Program-made: the position numbers and the translations under genes
In this document: piece after piece, positions 27,401 to 35,268 of the stretch
Layout: each line of letters starts with the position of its first letter
Numbering within the stretch: position 1 is the stretch's first letter
Notes under the pieces: model-generated
What the model was told of the DNA's origin: nothing
The model's input: the letters and a program-made list of their open reading frames with translations, nothing else
The model's database searches: none
Origin: Enterococcaceae bacterium
GTDB lineage: Bacteria; Bacillota; Bacilli; Lactobacillales; Enterococcaceae
DNA length: 64,000 bases
NCBI GenBank assembly: GCA_022649665.1
Contig: JALCOL010000007.1
Location: forward strand, 1-64,000
Reading direction: 5' to 3'

Positions 27401-27602
27401 TCAGGCGGCGGGGCGCGCCCACCGGATCGGGCAAAAGAAAGTTGTCGAAGTCTGGCGGATGATCGCCAGCGGGACGATCGAAGAAAAGATGGATCAGCTG
27501 CAAGCTGAAAAACGCGAACTTTTCTCGCAAGTGCTTTCTGGAAAAGTACAGGAGTCTGTCAAATTGAACGAAGAAGATATCCGCGATATCCTGCTCGCGT
27601 AA
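24447..27602 (+). CDS. SNF2-family helicase with SWIM zinc finger
   Basis: A 1051-residue protein. A SWIM-type zinc finger lies near residues 50-75 (VCQCPFWQKHHYCKH). A long bacterial SNF2-associated region follows, then a SNF2 ATPase core (about 600-1040): ADEMGLGKTIQ (Walker A), LFLDEAQ (Walker B, DEAQ), LSGTPIENN, and GRAHRIGQ near the end. It should be an ATP-driven DNA translocase; its cellular role is not defined. GGGAAGGG precedes the ATG and a TATAAT lies about 35 bp upstream. It appears monocistronic. Confidence 0.9.
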   Translation: MKWSVSEHTIELAKQYIEDGRILSVKADKEHHSWQAEVLGSRLYFVTLDGSPKEEDVCQCPFWQKHHYCKHTVAVELYLREKGVNRLWRGDAVPANFEEIKEHSGRLFTKELAHLAPENPLRKKSQLHFSYEITQLTVAGELFWGLGLKIGKAGQRLYKVQNLPLFFNSYVQEDLFAVNKQHSFALDHALMPEEDRQILDRWRAFSRDGKMFADKYRDYDENRVLLLPPTNAWPFVEQLEKSGHLEYHLFADASAGLVPQEELPCRFTLTKNGEKFALLVDKKFSTYYPAYEWAAASEKIWLFSARQAHIYGLLAALEEKEDGQSLFVFTESELSTLFYEALPVLKELGPLEVADELKEMLNLAKLQSVYSLWKAKGKIMARIDYHYGEAVFSTNPRVERGTEKTTIRDQQGEMAAREQLSTLGFSFAEDHFEKPLPQGHALYRFFTYEVNFLKAAGTVRIGKKLRELFTDSSTFSPKFSVRLDKSWLDIQFDVSGINRSEIPEIVQALKRHEAYFVLDDGAVLNFDEEFIKSGQILNDLEPKSHAEQTTFQLPQVRGLQVQALLSQTSESTFEESFENLTDDLLHPEKFTVNLPDQLHAKLRRYQIEGFRWLKMLGHYHLGGILADEMGLGKTIQAITYILSEFEEQDGTDPFLIVAPASLVYNWQKEFEKFAPILKTQVIMGRKEERVDFLAQAQAQVLITSYASFRQDEEEYRDLKLAGLFLDEAQMVKNSESKTTQSFRRLHIAPCFALSGTPIENNLNELWSLFQIILPGLLPNKTLFGQLSLDRIREIIHPFVLRREKDQVLRDLPEKLENNVYSQLTDEQKKVYLAYLEEMQQTVQTMDSQTFKKNRFNILAGLTRLRQICCDPHLLLPDYQGSSGKLEQLKDLVLQAKNNGKRMLIFSQFTKMLDIISAELAALDVETFYLSGQTKVSERLKMVDRFNAGERDAFLISLKAGGTGLNLTGADTIILYDLWWNPAVEDQAAGRAHRIGQKKVVEVWRMIASGTIEEKMDQLQAEKRELFSQVLSGKVQESVKLNEEDIRDILLA

Positions 27603-27624
27603 GAATGAAAAACTTCGTTTACCG

Positions 27625-27664
27625 AAAAAGAGGACTGCGGCGAAATTTTGCCGCGGTCCTCTTA
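27625..27664. terminator. Bidirectional terminator between the helicase and PEBP-like genes
   Basis: AAGAGGACtGCGGC pairs with GCCGCgGTCCTCTT around a short loop. Confidence 0.88.
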
Positions 27665-27668
27665 ATAT

Positions 27669-28151
27669 TTAGTCCTTGTTTTGATAGATCCCGGTGATCG
27701 AAGCTTCTTGCAAAATGTGACCTTTCATCGCCGCGAGCAGTGCATCTCGGTCCGCGCTTGCGGAGAGGGCAAGTTTTTGATCCAGCGCATAAATCGTGAA
27801 GACATAGTGGTGGCGGTCATGCGCAAATTTTGGCGGTTTTGGCCCGCGGTAGCAGTGGTTGCCGTAAGCGGCACCTTGTTTGGCATCGCCGTAACCCCCC
27901 AATATTTCGCCGGGCGGCAGATTGCCGGGGATCTCGCTTTTCACCGGCAGATTCCAAATCAGCCAGTGCGGGAACGGCTTGATGTGCGGCACATCCATAT
28001 CGACCAGAATGATCGCGAGCGCCTCAGCTTCAGGTGTTAATCCCTTTAATGTAAAAGGCGGTGATTGATCGACACCGTAGCCGGTATACTTAAGCGGCAT
28101 CGTGCCGTTGTCGGAAAAAGCGCGGCTGGTGACAGACAATTGTGAAGACAT
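27669..28151 (-). CDS. YbhB/YbcL-family Raf kinase inhibitor-like (PEBP) protein
   Basis: A 160-residue phosphatidylethanolamine-binding-protein fold protein. Recognisable parts are the opening GTMPLKYTGYGVDQSPPF, VDMDVPHIKPFPHWLIWNLP and the GPKPP...HHYVFTIYALD stretch. No signal peptide is present, so it is cytoplasmic. Biochemical function in bacteria is not established. AGGAGC precedes the ATG. It sits 14 bp after a HAD phosphatase gene and is probably in the same transcript. Confidence 0.88.
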   Translation of the reverse strand: MSSQLSVTSRAFSDNGTMPLKYTGYGVDQSPPFTLKGLTPEAEALAIILVDMDVPHIKPFPHWLIWNLPVKSEIPGNLPPGEILGGYGDAKQGAAYGNHCYRGPKPPKFAHDRHHYVFTIYALDQKLALSASADRDALLAAMKGHILQEASITGIYQNKD

Positions 28152-28165
28152 ATTGATCAGCTCCT

Positions 28166-28894
28166 TTATTTTGTTGACGATTGGTTCAGCGTTTTAGAGA
28201 AGGCAAAAAGACTGCGGCTCGTAGCAAGCGTCCAATCAGGGGAAATTTTTTCAGTCAGCGGTCGGCGTTTGCGGTGATTGAACCACAAAACTTTCCAGCC
28301 GGCGGACTTTGCCCCGATCACATCATTTTCAAAACTGTCGCCAACGTACAAAAAGTCTGCAGCTGGGTCGCGTTTGAGCGCAGGGAACAATCGGCGGGCA
28401 TGCTCGAAAATCGCCTTTTCCGGTTTTTCCCAAGGGGTCATTCCTGAAATGACCCAATTTTTTTGCGGGATAAACCGCGCCACATTCAGCTGTTCCAACT
28501 TTTTCTTTTGGTGCTGCGCTGGGCCGTTCGTGATCACGCCGAGCGGGATCTGCCGCGCGTGCAGATCGGCCAGCGTCTGTTCCACTTCAGGGATCAGCCG
28601 AATCTCGCTGAGTGCCTTTGTGTAGGCAGCCTGAAAACGGTCGGCTTCCGCAGTAGTGCATTCTTTTTTGATAGACGCTTTGATCGTTTCAATGATGCGG
28701 AAGCGCCGCATTTTTTTCAGATCCCAGCGCCCAGAGATATACTGATCATAAATATCATCACTGATTTTGCGGAAGAGCTGAAAAGTCGCTCCAATATCAA
28801 AATATTCATTCGGAAAGACTTCTTTTAAGGCCTGTTCAAAAGGAAGACTTTGGTCATAAAGTGTATCATCGACATCGAAAAAAACAGCTTTCAT
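28166..28894 (-). CDS. HAD-family hydrolase (subfamily IA, YjjG-like)
   Basis: A 242-residue HAD phosphatase. Motif I is FFDVDDTLYD (nucleophile Asp), motif II is GVITNGP, and motif IV is FLYVGDSFENDVIGA. The helical cap after motif I marks subfamily IA. The likely substrate is a nucleotide or sugar phosphate, not determinable here. GAAAGGA precedes the ATG. Confidence 0.86.
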   Translation of the reverse strand: MKAVFFDVDDTLYDQSLPFEQALKEVFPNEYFDIGATFQLFRKISDDIYDQYISGRWDLKKMRRFRIIETIKASIKKECTTAEADRFQAAYTKALSEIRLIPEVEQTLADLHARQIPLGVITNGPAQHQKKKLEQLNVARFIPQKNWVISGMTPWEKPEKAIFEHARRLFPALKRDPAADFLYVGDSFENDVIGAKSAGWKVLWFNHRKRRPLTEKISPDWTLATSRSLFAFSKTLNQSSTK

Positions 28895-28958
28895 TATTTC
28901 AATCCTTTCTATTTGCGGCTTCGCTTGTATTTTACCTTTTCATGCTTTGAAGCGCAAA

Positions 28959-28988
28959 AAAGAGCAAGCGAAAATCGCTTGCTCTTTT
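28959..28988 (-). terminator. Intrinsic terminator of the clpP paralogue
   Basis: AAGAGCAAGCG and CGCTTGCTCTT pair around a five-base loop. T runs exist on both sides. Confidence 0.9.
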
Positions 28989-28992
28989 TCTG

Positions 28993-29586
28993 CTATTTGA
29001 TCGGCAGCTCGCTTTGTTTTGAAATGATCTTGTCAACGATGCCGTATTTCTTGGCTTCGTCCACACCCATCCAAAAGTTGCGGTCAGTATCTTTGGCAAC
29101 TTGTTCGTAAGTTTGTCCGGTCGCTTCGGCGATCAGGCGGTTGACCCGTTCGCGCATCTTGATGATTTCTTTAGCTTCGATCTGGATCTCAGTACTTTGC
29201 CCTTGCACACCGCCGGATGGTTGGTGGATCATATAGCGAGTGTTCGGCAAGCTGTAGCGATGATCTTTTTCAGCAGCCAGATAAATCGTGATCCCGGCAC
29301 TTGCGACCCAGCCGGTGCCGATCACGTAAACGTCTGGTTTGACGAATTGGATCATATCATGGATCGTATCGCCGGACTCAACGTGTCCGCCTTGGCTGTT
29401 GATGAAGAGTTTGATCGGATCATCATTGATCGAAGCGAGCAAGAGCAGCTGGCTGGAAACTTTTTGTGCCAGTTCCTGATTGATCTCGCCGTAAACAAAG
29501 ATCGTCCGGTTGTCGATCATTTTTTGAGTCATTATGTTTTGAGAATTATCTTGTGGTTTTTCAGTAGTTTCGGGTTTTTCAGTCAA
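28993..29586 (-). CDS. clpP: ClpP-family protease subunit with Ser-His-Asn triad
   Basis: A 197-residue ClpP-fold protein. Counting from the TTG start, the nucleophile is Ser96 in WVASAG and the base is His121 in YMIHQPSGG. The position of the usual catalytic Asp is Asn170, because DTDRNFWM stands where standard ClpP has DTDRD. It is clearly diverged from housekeeping ClpP: VASAGIT replaces the usual AASMGS, and the N-terminus differs. Listeria ClpP1 is a known paralogue with the same Asn substitution, and it works with ClpP2. A standard clpP would be expected elsewhere in the genome. TTG 29586 is preferred by AAGGGA spacing; the ATG at 29595 is possible. A CtsR box overlaps its promoter. Confidence 0.9.
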   Translation of the reverse strand: MTEKPETTEKPQDNSQNIMTQKMIDNRTIFVYGEINQELAQKVSSQLLLLASINDDPIKLFINSQGGHVESGDTIHDMIQFVKPDVYVIGTGWVASAGITIYLAAEKDHRYSLPNTRYMIHQPSGGVQGQSTEIQIEAKEIIKMRERVNRLIAEATGQTYEQVAKDTDRNFWMGVDEAKKYGIVDKIISKQSELPIK

Positions 29587-29617
29587 AATAATCATTCCCT
29601 TCTATATTTCTATGCTT

Positions 29618-29646
29618 ATGCTAGCATTTTGGTCAGTAATAGTCAA
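29618..29646 (-). promoter_or_regulatory. Promoter of the clpP paralogue
   Basis: On the minus strand TTGACT (29646-29641) and TAGCAT (29623-29618) are 17 bp apart, about 32 bp from the start codon. Confidence 0.8.
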
Positions 29647-29647
29647 A
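29631..29647 (+). promoter_or_regulatory. CtsR operator (heptad direct repeat)
   Basis: GGTCAGT-AAT-AGTCAAA fits the CtsR consensus of two RGTCAAA heptads separated by three bases with central A. The second heptad is perfect and the first matches five of seven. It covers the -35 box of the clpP paralogue, so CtsR would block transcription until heat or protein stress. Confidence 0.8.
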
Positions 29648-30147
29648 GAATTTACTTTGAAAAAGAGCGAAAAAAAATCTTGAGAAATGCTTTACGGGAT
29701 AGTGCAAGATCTATTACATAGAATTTAAAAAAGAAAAAAAGGAAGTGTTGCAGTTTGCCATTTTTAAAATAATGCGCGATATTATAAAAATAACGGTCTA
29801 ATTTAGAACAATTCTCAATTAACGGGTGTTTTGTCCGATTAAAATTCACATACTTTTTAAAAAAGATACTGTTTTTGCCATAACAATAACACAAGTATTT
29901 ATTGTGTTTCAGTTATTGAAATCGATCTATAAATAATTCAAGAAAAGGTAAATTGTGAAAGATATATGAATTATAAGTGGATAAAAAAGCCTTTTGTAAC
30001 GTTTTCAAAAAGCTTTCAAGAAATAATTTCATCAAAAAACCTCAAAAAAGACTGGCATTCACTTGTAATCTTTATTATAATAAAGGAGTAAAGCAAAACA
30101 GTTATTCTTTCGCTATCAGGAATACATGTTTAGAAGGAGTGATACAT
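29648..30147. other. AT-rich intergenic stretch upstream of spx
   Basis: About 500 bp with no credible gene and markedly more A and T than the surroundings. Open frames here are rich in K, F, N and Y and lack ribosome binding sites. A TATAAT at 30076-30081 with TGGCAT 17 bp upstream is a possible spx promoter. Nothing else could be recognised. Confidence 0.6.
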
Positions 30148-30546
30148 GTGTTAAAACTCTATACGTCTCCAAGCTGCACCTCTTGCCGGAAAGCACGTGC
30201 ATGGTTGCAAGAACATGATATCGATTTTGTCGAACGGAATATCTTTTCTGATCCTTTGAATATCACAGAATTAAAAGAGATCTTACGCATGACTGAAGAT
30301 GGAACTGAAGAAATCATTTCTACCCGTTCCAAAGTATTTCAAAAATTGAATATGGACCTTGATGAGCTGCCGCTTCCGGAACTCCTGCAATTGGTCCAAG
30401 AGAATCCGGGACTTTTGCGCCGACCGATCATGATCGACGAAAAGCGTCTGCAAGTTGGATTCAACGAAGATGAAATCAGAAGATTTTTGCCAAGAGAAGT
30501 TCGCCAGCTGGAATTGCGCCGCGCGCAATTAATGGCCGAGCTATAA
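30148..30546 (+). CDS. spx: Transcriptional regulator Spx
   Basis: A 132-residue ArsC-fold regulator that binds the RNA polymerase alpha C-terminal domain and redirects transcription under disulfide stress. The redox switch is Cys10-Thr-Ser-Cys13 near the N-terminus ([10 protein letters not shown]), and the family segment [22 protein letters not shown] is intact. GTG 30148 is the start, since AAGGAG at 30134-30139 is correctly placed. The frame extends 57 codons further upstream without support. mecA, coiA and spxH nearby form its usual control and proteolysis context. Confidence 0.93.
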   Translation: MLKLYTSPSCTSCRKARAWLQEHDIDFVERNIFSDPLNITELKEILRMTEDGTEEIISTRSKVFQKLNMDLDELPLPELLQLVQENPGLLRRPIMIDEKRLQVGFNEDEIRRFLPREVRQLELRRAQLMAEL

Positions 30547-30551
30547 AGAAA

Positions 30552-30582
30552 AGACAGGGGAAAAAAGCCCCTGTCTTTTTTA
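30552..30582 (+). terminator. Intrinsic terminator of spx
   Basis: AAGACAGGGG pairs with CCCCTGTCTT, followed by T5. Confidence 0.9.
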
Positions 30583-30637
30583 GTATCCGTGTCCTTTTTG
30601 CGGATTCGTTAGAAATTTCTTAAATTGGTGATATCTC

Positions 30638-30665
30638 TTTACATTCCATTAATATACGTTAGAAT
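30638..30665 (+). promoter_or_regulatory. Promoter of mecA
   Basis: TTTACA at 30638-30643 and TAGAAT at 30660-30665 with a 16-bp spacer. CATTC and GAATG flank the spacer as a small inverted repeat. Confidence 0.6.
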
Positions 30666-30702
30666 GGGCATATACTAAGTGATTGTGTGGGGGGTGCATG
30701 AA

Positions 30703-31368
30703 ATGGAAATGGAAAGAATCAATGAACATACGATTCGCGTAATGATCGCAAATGAGGATTTGGAAGCGCGCGGTATTTCCTTTTTGGATCTTTTGGGAAG
30801 TCATAAAGAAGTTGAAGCTTTCTTCTATAGTATTCTCGATGAAGTCGATGCTGCGGAAGAATTCCGAAAAAGCGACGCCATTACTTTTCAAGTGATGCCT
30901 AATCGCCATGGGATCGAATTATTCATCAGTGATAATGGAACAGAAGGTTTCGAAAATTGGGAGAGGATGAATGACTCCGTGGATGAGGATCATGATGCAT
31001 CTTATTCTGACGGGACGAATGAATTCTTCGCACCAGATGAATCTTCAGAAGAATATTCTTCCGAAGAACAGCAGGGCCTCAATCGAAGCCCGATCGTCAT
31101 CGCGTTTGATGACTTTGAACTGCTGATCGAACTAGCGCGTCAAATTTCGTCCGATGAGCTGGAGACACAGTTGTATGAAAAAAAGGGGACCTATTATTTT
31201 ATCGCGATTCCGCCAGAAGCGATTGCCGAAGGGCAGCTGCTCGACTTGCAGGCAAGATTGCTGGAGTTTGGCGATCGCAGCAAAATCACGGTCGATCTCT
31301 TGCAAGAATATGCAGATCCGATCATTGAGCATGATGCGCTGAATGTTTTGCGCAAACATTTTTGCTGA
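30703..31368 (+). CDS. mecA: Adaptor protein MecA
   Basis: A 221-residue adaptor that delivers substrates to ClpC-ClpP, including competence regulators in Bacillus. The N-terminal domain starts MEMERINEHTIRVMI and is joined by an acidic linker (about residues 85-125, rich in D, E and S) to the C-terminal ClpC-binding domain. ATG 30703 is preferred over upstream in-frame GTGs because of the GGGGGGTG ribosome binding site and the family N-terminus. It lies between spx and coiA, the conserved Firmicutes order. Confidence 0.93.
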   Translation: MEMERINEHTIRVMIANEDLEARGISFLDLLGSHKEVEAFFYSILDEVDAAEEFRKSDAITFQVMPNRHGIELFISDNGTEGFENWERMNDSVDEDHDASYSDGTNEFFAPDESSEEYSSEEQQGLNRSPIVIAFDDFELLIELARQISSDELETQLYEKKGTYYFIAIPPEAIAEGQLLDLQARLLEFGDRSKITVDLLQEYADPIIEHDALNVLRKHFC

Positions 31369-31390
31369 TCCTTTACGAATAGAAATGATT

Positions 31391-31421
31391 TGAAAGCGGG
31401 GCTTTTGCCCGGCTTTTTTTC
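31391..31421 (+). terminator. Terminator of mecA
   Basis: AAAGCGGG and CCCGgCTTT form the stem, followed by a T run. Confidence 0.8.
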
Positions 31422-31448
31422 GTATCTAGAAAGTAAAGGAGAATCGCA

Positions 31449-32480
31449 ATGTTTTATGCATTGGACGAAGCAAAACAAATCGTTTCGAGCAGTGAAGCCG
31501 CAGCCAAACAGCGATCCGGACGATTTCGCTGTTTGAAATGCCAAGAAAAAGTACGACTGATCTTGCCGCAGCAAAAGAAGCCCTATTTTGCCCATTATCC
31601 TTCAATATCCAAAAGTCGAACTGCGGAAGGAATATGGCATCAAGAAATGAAGAGTCGGATCGAACGATGGGGGAGCACCGCCGGTCTTGTTTTTCAAAAA
31701 GAACAATACCAAAAATCACTGGAGCGGACGCCTGACTTGGCACATTTCCCGCTTGCTTTAGAAGTCCAAGGATCGCGCGTGCCGCCGGCAGAGATCTTTC
31801 AGCGCACTTGCGATTATCAAGCAGCGGGATGGCAAGTTCGCTGGCTTTTGGCGCCGCAACTAGCGGAACGCAGCCGCCATGCGTTTGCCGGAGTATTTTT
31901 TGCTTACCGCCGCGATCTCGGCATTTTCCGCTGGCTTTGCCAACCGGAGGGGATTTGTTTGGAATACCATTGTTTTGAACGCAATGGGAAGATCTCCGGA
32001 AAGCGCCATTTCTATCCGTTTACGCAAACGATCACCCCCTTTCTTCGGATCGAGGGGACCTTCAAAAAAGCGCAGTTATATCGCAAGCCGTACGACCGCT
32101 CGCGGATCGCGGCAAAATTGCGCCGACGCGAAAAAGCGCTTCTGTTTGCGCAGGAACGCTGCTATCTTTTAGGCAGTCATCTGTTGGGATTGCCGGACTT
32201 CTTGTATTATCCGGCGCAGCAGCTGCCGGTTCTGAAAGAATATTCTTTGTGGCTGCGTCTTTTATTTTGGCAAAAACTGCAAACGCGTCCTCATTGGCCG
32301 CCGCAAGCGCTGCAGGAACTTCTGGTTTCGCTGATCGAAAAAAATCCGGAAGCATTTTACCCCAGTCCGCTGCTGACGAAAGAAGAGGCAGCGGCGGCAT
32401 TTGCGGCAGAAACGCTGCCATATTGGCGGGCTGCCGGCCGGCTGCGATACAACGCTGAGGGAATCTATGATATTATATAG
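31449..32480 (+). CDS. coiA: Competence protein CoiA
   Basis: A 343-residue CoiA homologue. The N-terminal zinc ribbon-like region includes FRCLKCQEKVRL, and the nuclease-like domain contains GIWHQEMKSRIERW and LALEVQGSR (PD-(D/E)xK-type residues). CoiA promotes recombination of incoming single-stranded DNA during transformation. AAAGGAGAA precedes the ATG. It comes before pepF with a 26-bp gap, the standard order. Its intact frame suggests natural competence may be retained, but no other com gene is in the window. Confidence 0.9.
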   Translation: MFYALDEAKQIVSSSEAAAKQRSGRFRCLKCQEKVRLILPQQKKPYFAHYPSISKSRTAEGIWHQEMKSRIERWGSTAGLVFQKEQYQKSLERTPDLAHFPLALEVQGSRVPPAEIFQRTCDYQAAGWQVRWLLAPQLAERSRHAFAGVFFAYRRDLGIFRWLCQPEGICLEYHCFERNGKISGKRHFYPFTQTITPFLRIEGTFKKAQLYRKPYDRSRIAAKLRRREKALLFAQERCYLLGSHLLGLPDFLYYPAQQLPVLKEYSLWLRLLFWQKLQTRPHWPPQALQELLVSLIEKNPEAFYPSPLLTKEEAAAAFAAETLPYWRAAGRLRYNAEGIYDII

Positions 32481-32506
32481 AAAAATCCGCAAAGTGAGGG
32501 AAAAAG

Positions 32507-34321
32507 ATGAGTGAAGTCAAACAATTACCGCAAAGAAGCGAAATTCCTGCTGAACAAACGTGGGATTTGACCCCGATTTTTACTTCTGATGACGAATTTG
32601 AAAAAGCGCTTGCCAGCGTCAAAAAGAAAGCTGGCACGGGGCCGGATTACCAAGGGACTTTGAAAAATGGAGCCGAGGCGCTCCTTCGGGCATTAGAAGA
32701 AATGCTTGAAATCTTTCGAGAAGCGGAAAAGATCTATGTCTACTCGCATTTGAAAAATGATCAAGATACCGCGAATCCGAAATATCAAGCATATCACAGT
32801 CAAGCGAGCGCTCTTTTGGATCTGGTCAGTGCACGCTTTTCTTGGTTCGAACCGGAACTTTTGTCTTTATCTGATGAAGAAATCGAAAAAGATTTCGCAG
32901 AAAATAAAAAATTGGCAGGCTACCGCCATTACTTAGACAGTATTCGCGCGAAAAAAGCCCATATCCTTCCGGCAGCGCAAGAAGAACTCTTGGCTGGTGC
33001 AGGCGAGATTTTTTCAGCATCGAGCAAAACATTTTCCGTTTTGAACAACGCGGATTTGAAGTTTCCGGTCGTTGAAAATGAAAAGGGCCAAAAAGTGCAG
33101 TTGTCGCATGGTTTATACGGCCAGCTGCTGGAGTCGAGCGACCGTGAAGTGCGCCGGCAAGCTTTTCAAGGGCTGTACAGTGTATATGATCAATTTCAAA
33201 ATACCTTTGCAACGACGCTGGTCAGCCACACCAAGATGCACAATTATTTGGCAAAAGTGCGTCATTACGCTTCAGCGCGCGAAATGTCGCTGGCAGCAAA
33301 TCAAATCCCGGAAGCGGTCTACGATATGCTCGTCGGTCAAGTCAATGATCATCTAGCGCTTTTGCACCGCTATGTAGCGCTTCGCAAAACGCTTTTAGGT
33401 GTCGATGAGCTGCATATGTACGATATGTATACACCGCTTTTGGGCGAAGCACCGATCAAATTTAGTTTTGAAGAAGCAAAAGCAACGGCGCTGAAAGCGT
33501 TAGCGCCGCTCGGGGAAGATTATTTGCAGCATGTGGAAGAAGCTTTCGAAAGCCGCTGGATCGATGTCGTTGAGAATCAAGGAAAACGCTCGGGTGCGTA
33601 TTCTTCTGGAATGTATGATACGAATCCTTATATCCTGCTCAACTGGCATGATTCGCTCGATCAGCTGTATACGCTGGTCCATGAAATGGGACACAGCATG
33701 CACAGCTGGTATACTCGCCACAATCAGCCTTATGTCTACGGCGACTATTCGATCTTTTTGGCGGAAATCGCTTCGACGACCAATGAAAATCTGCTGACGG
33801 AATACCTTTTGGCGACCGAAAAAGATCCAAAAGTCCAAGCTTATGTGCTGAATCACTATTTGGACGGTTTCAAAGGAACGATTTTCCGGCAAACACAATT
33901 TGCTGAGTTCGAACTGCACATCCATCAAAAGGATCAAGCGGGGGCTGCTTTGACTGCCGAGGCGCTGAACCAGTATTATGGCGAGCTGAATGCGCGTTAT
34001 TACGGCAAAGATGCCGCCCGCGACCCCGAGATCGCTTTAGAGTGGTCCAGGATTCCGCATTTTTATTATAATTTTTATGTCTATCAATATGCGACTGGTT
34101 TTGCAGCGGCTTCTGCACTTGCTAAAAGGATCCACACCAAAACTCCGCAAGCGCTGGAACAATACTTAACATATTTGAGAGCCGGCAACAGCCAATATCC
34201 GATCCAAGTGATGCAAAAAGCCGGCGTCGATATGACGCAGCCGGAATATTTGACGGATGCTTTCAAACAATTTGAGAAACGTTTGGAAATGCTGGAAAAG
34301 CTAGTCGAATCGCGTTCGTAA
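32507..34321 (+). CDS. pepF: Oligoendopeptidase F
   Basis: A 604-residue M3 metallopeptidase. The zinc motif is VHEMGHSMHSWYT, followed by FLAEIASTTNE (third ligand region). It hydrolyses peptides of about 7-17 residues in the cytoplasm. It sits after coiA, as in Bacillus and lactococci. GTGAGGG precedes the ATG. A hairpin repeat and a terminator follow. Confidence 0.94.
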   Translation: MSEVKQLPQRSEIPAEQTWDLTPIFTSDDEFEKALASVKKKAGTGPDYQGTLKNGAEALLRALEEMLEIFREAEKIYVYSHLKNDQDTANPKYQAYHSQASALLDLVSARFSWFEPELLSLSDEEIEKDFAENKKLAGYRHYLDSIRAKKAHILPAAQEELLAGAGEIFSASSKTFSVLNNADLKFPVVENEKGQKVQLSHGLYGQLLESSDREVRRQAFQGLYSVYDQFQNTFATTLVSHTKMHNYLAKVRHYASAREMSLAANQIPEAVYDMLVGQVNDHLALLHRYVALRKTLLGVDELHMYDMYTPLLGEAPIKFSFEEAKATALKALAPLGEDYLQHVEEAFESRWIDVVENQGKRSGAYSSGMYDTNPYILLNWHDSLDQLYTLVHEMGHSMHSWYTRHNQPYVYGDYSIFLAEIASTTNENLLTEYLLATEKDPKVQAYVLNHYLDGFKGTIFRQTQFAEFELHIHQKDQAGAALTAEALNQYYGELNARYYGKDAARDPEIALEWSRIPHFYYNFYVYQYATGFAAASALAKRIHTKTPQALEQYLTYLRAGNSQYPIQVMQKAGVDMTQPEYLTDAFKQFEKRLEMLEKLVESRS

Positions 34322-34350
34322 CAAATTGTAAAAGATTGGTGGTTCAAAAA

Positions 34351-34475
34351 AAGAGGTTGAGACAAAAGTGTCCAGCTTCGAGAAATAAGAAGAAAAATCC
34401 GAAAATAGTTTCTTATATTTTTGAGATTTTTCGGCTTATTTCCGAAGAAGCTGCTTTTGAAACACCGTTTATTCG
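34351..34475 (+). repeat. Interspersed hairpin repeat, copy after pepF
   Basis: Runs from GAGGTTGAGACAAAAGTG to CACCGTTTATTC, closely matching the copy after trmB over its whole length except the 3' arm. It begins about 30 bp after the pepF stop and abuts the terminator at 34479-34514. Confidence 0.9.
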
Positions 34476-34478
34476 GAA

Positions 34479-34514
34479 AAAAAGACTGCGACGATTTTGT
34501 CGCAGTCTTTTTTT
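34479..34514. terminator. Bidirectional terminator between pepF and spxH
   Basis: AAAGACTGCGAC pairs with GTCGCAGTCTTT, with A and T tracts outside. Confidence 0.92.
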
Positions 34515-34525
34515 GAATTGGATGA

Positions 34526-35167
34526 CTATTGGACGAGGTGCAAGTGTTTGAACGGGTCGCGGGTAAAAGGTTTTTCCCGGTAAGTGCCAGTGGCGTGATT
34601 TTGATCCTCATTGCACAAGGCAGCGATCGTTTCGATTCGCTCTTTGCAGCAATCTTCAACTAAAACACCGAAATCGCATTCGCATTCATAATTGAAAACG
34701 ACGGCGGATGGATGGGTTTTGATATTCATTTCTTGTGCCATTTGCTGATCGGCTTGAAAAGTTTCGGCGACCAGCGAAGAGCGCCGATCCTCTAAAAACA
34801 TTTCTAAGTTGCCGACTTTTTTGGCGATCTTTTTAACGAGGTCTTCTGAGTAAGACTGATGATCGATCGCAACTTCATGCTGCAGCTCCAATAGAAACTC
34901 TTGGCCTTTCTTCTTGCCTTGCAGCTCCATCGCTTTATAATCTAAAGCGGCCGAGTAAAGCAATTGAGAAAGCTTGTTGCGTTCGTGGATGTCTTTGCTG
35001 GAAATTCCCTGTTTTTCCAACATTTGAGCGACGGTGCGGAGATTCAAAAGCGGAACGAACCGGAATTGAATCCGATGCTGCGTGTTTTTAATAAAGTCGA
35101 GCAGACTTTTTTCCGTCGAAAAACATCGCTCGCTCAATGGATTCACGAACAAATAGATTTCTATCAT
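34526..35167 (-). CDS. spxH: ClpXP adaptor SpxH (YjbH family, DsbA-like)
   Basis: A 213-residue thioredoxin-fold protein of the YjbH/DsbA-like family, which delivers Spx to ClpXP for degradation. The N-terminus reads MIEIYLFVNPLSERCFSTE, so only one cysteine remains where DsbA has CxxC, as is usual in this family. A cluster of cysteines lies later (NYECECDFG...DCC). ATG 35167 has GGGGGAAA before it. Being close to spx and mecA fits its role. Confidence 0.85.
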   Translation of the reverse strand: MIEIYLFVNPLSERCFSTEKSLLDFIKNTQHRIQFRFVPLLNLRTVAQMLEKQGISSKDIHERNKLSQLLYSAALDYKAMELQGKKKGQEFLLELQHEVAIDHQSYSEDLVKKIAKKVGNLEMFLEDRRSSLVAETFQADQQMAQEMNIKTHPSAVVFNYECECDFGVLVEDCCKERIETIAALCNEDQNHATGTYREKPFTRDPFKHLHLVQ

Positions 35168-35268
35168 TTTGATTTCCCCCAATTGCACAGACTCCCTTTT
35201 GCCTATGCGTTCTATACCTATAATCTAACATAAATAGGAACAAATATAAAATAATTACTCCGAAAGAT

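Noticed and set aside
29652-29894. Minus-strand open frame in the AT-rich gap
   Set aside because: It is dominated by F, K, N and Y as expected for AT-rich noncoding DNA, and has no ribosome binding site. It also overlaps the clpP upstream region.
29648-30147. AT-rich gap as a horizontally acquired island
   Set aside because: It contains no genes, flanking repeats or integrase. A regulatory or decayed region explains it as well.
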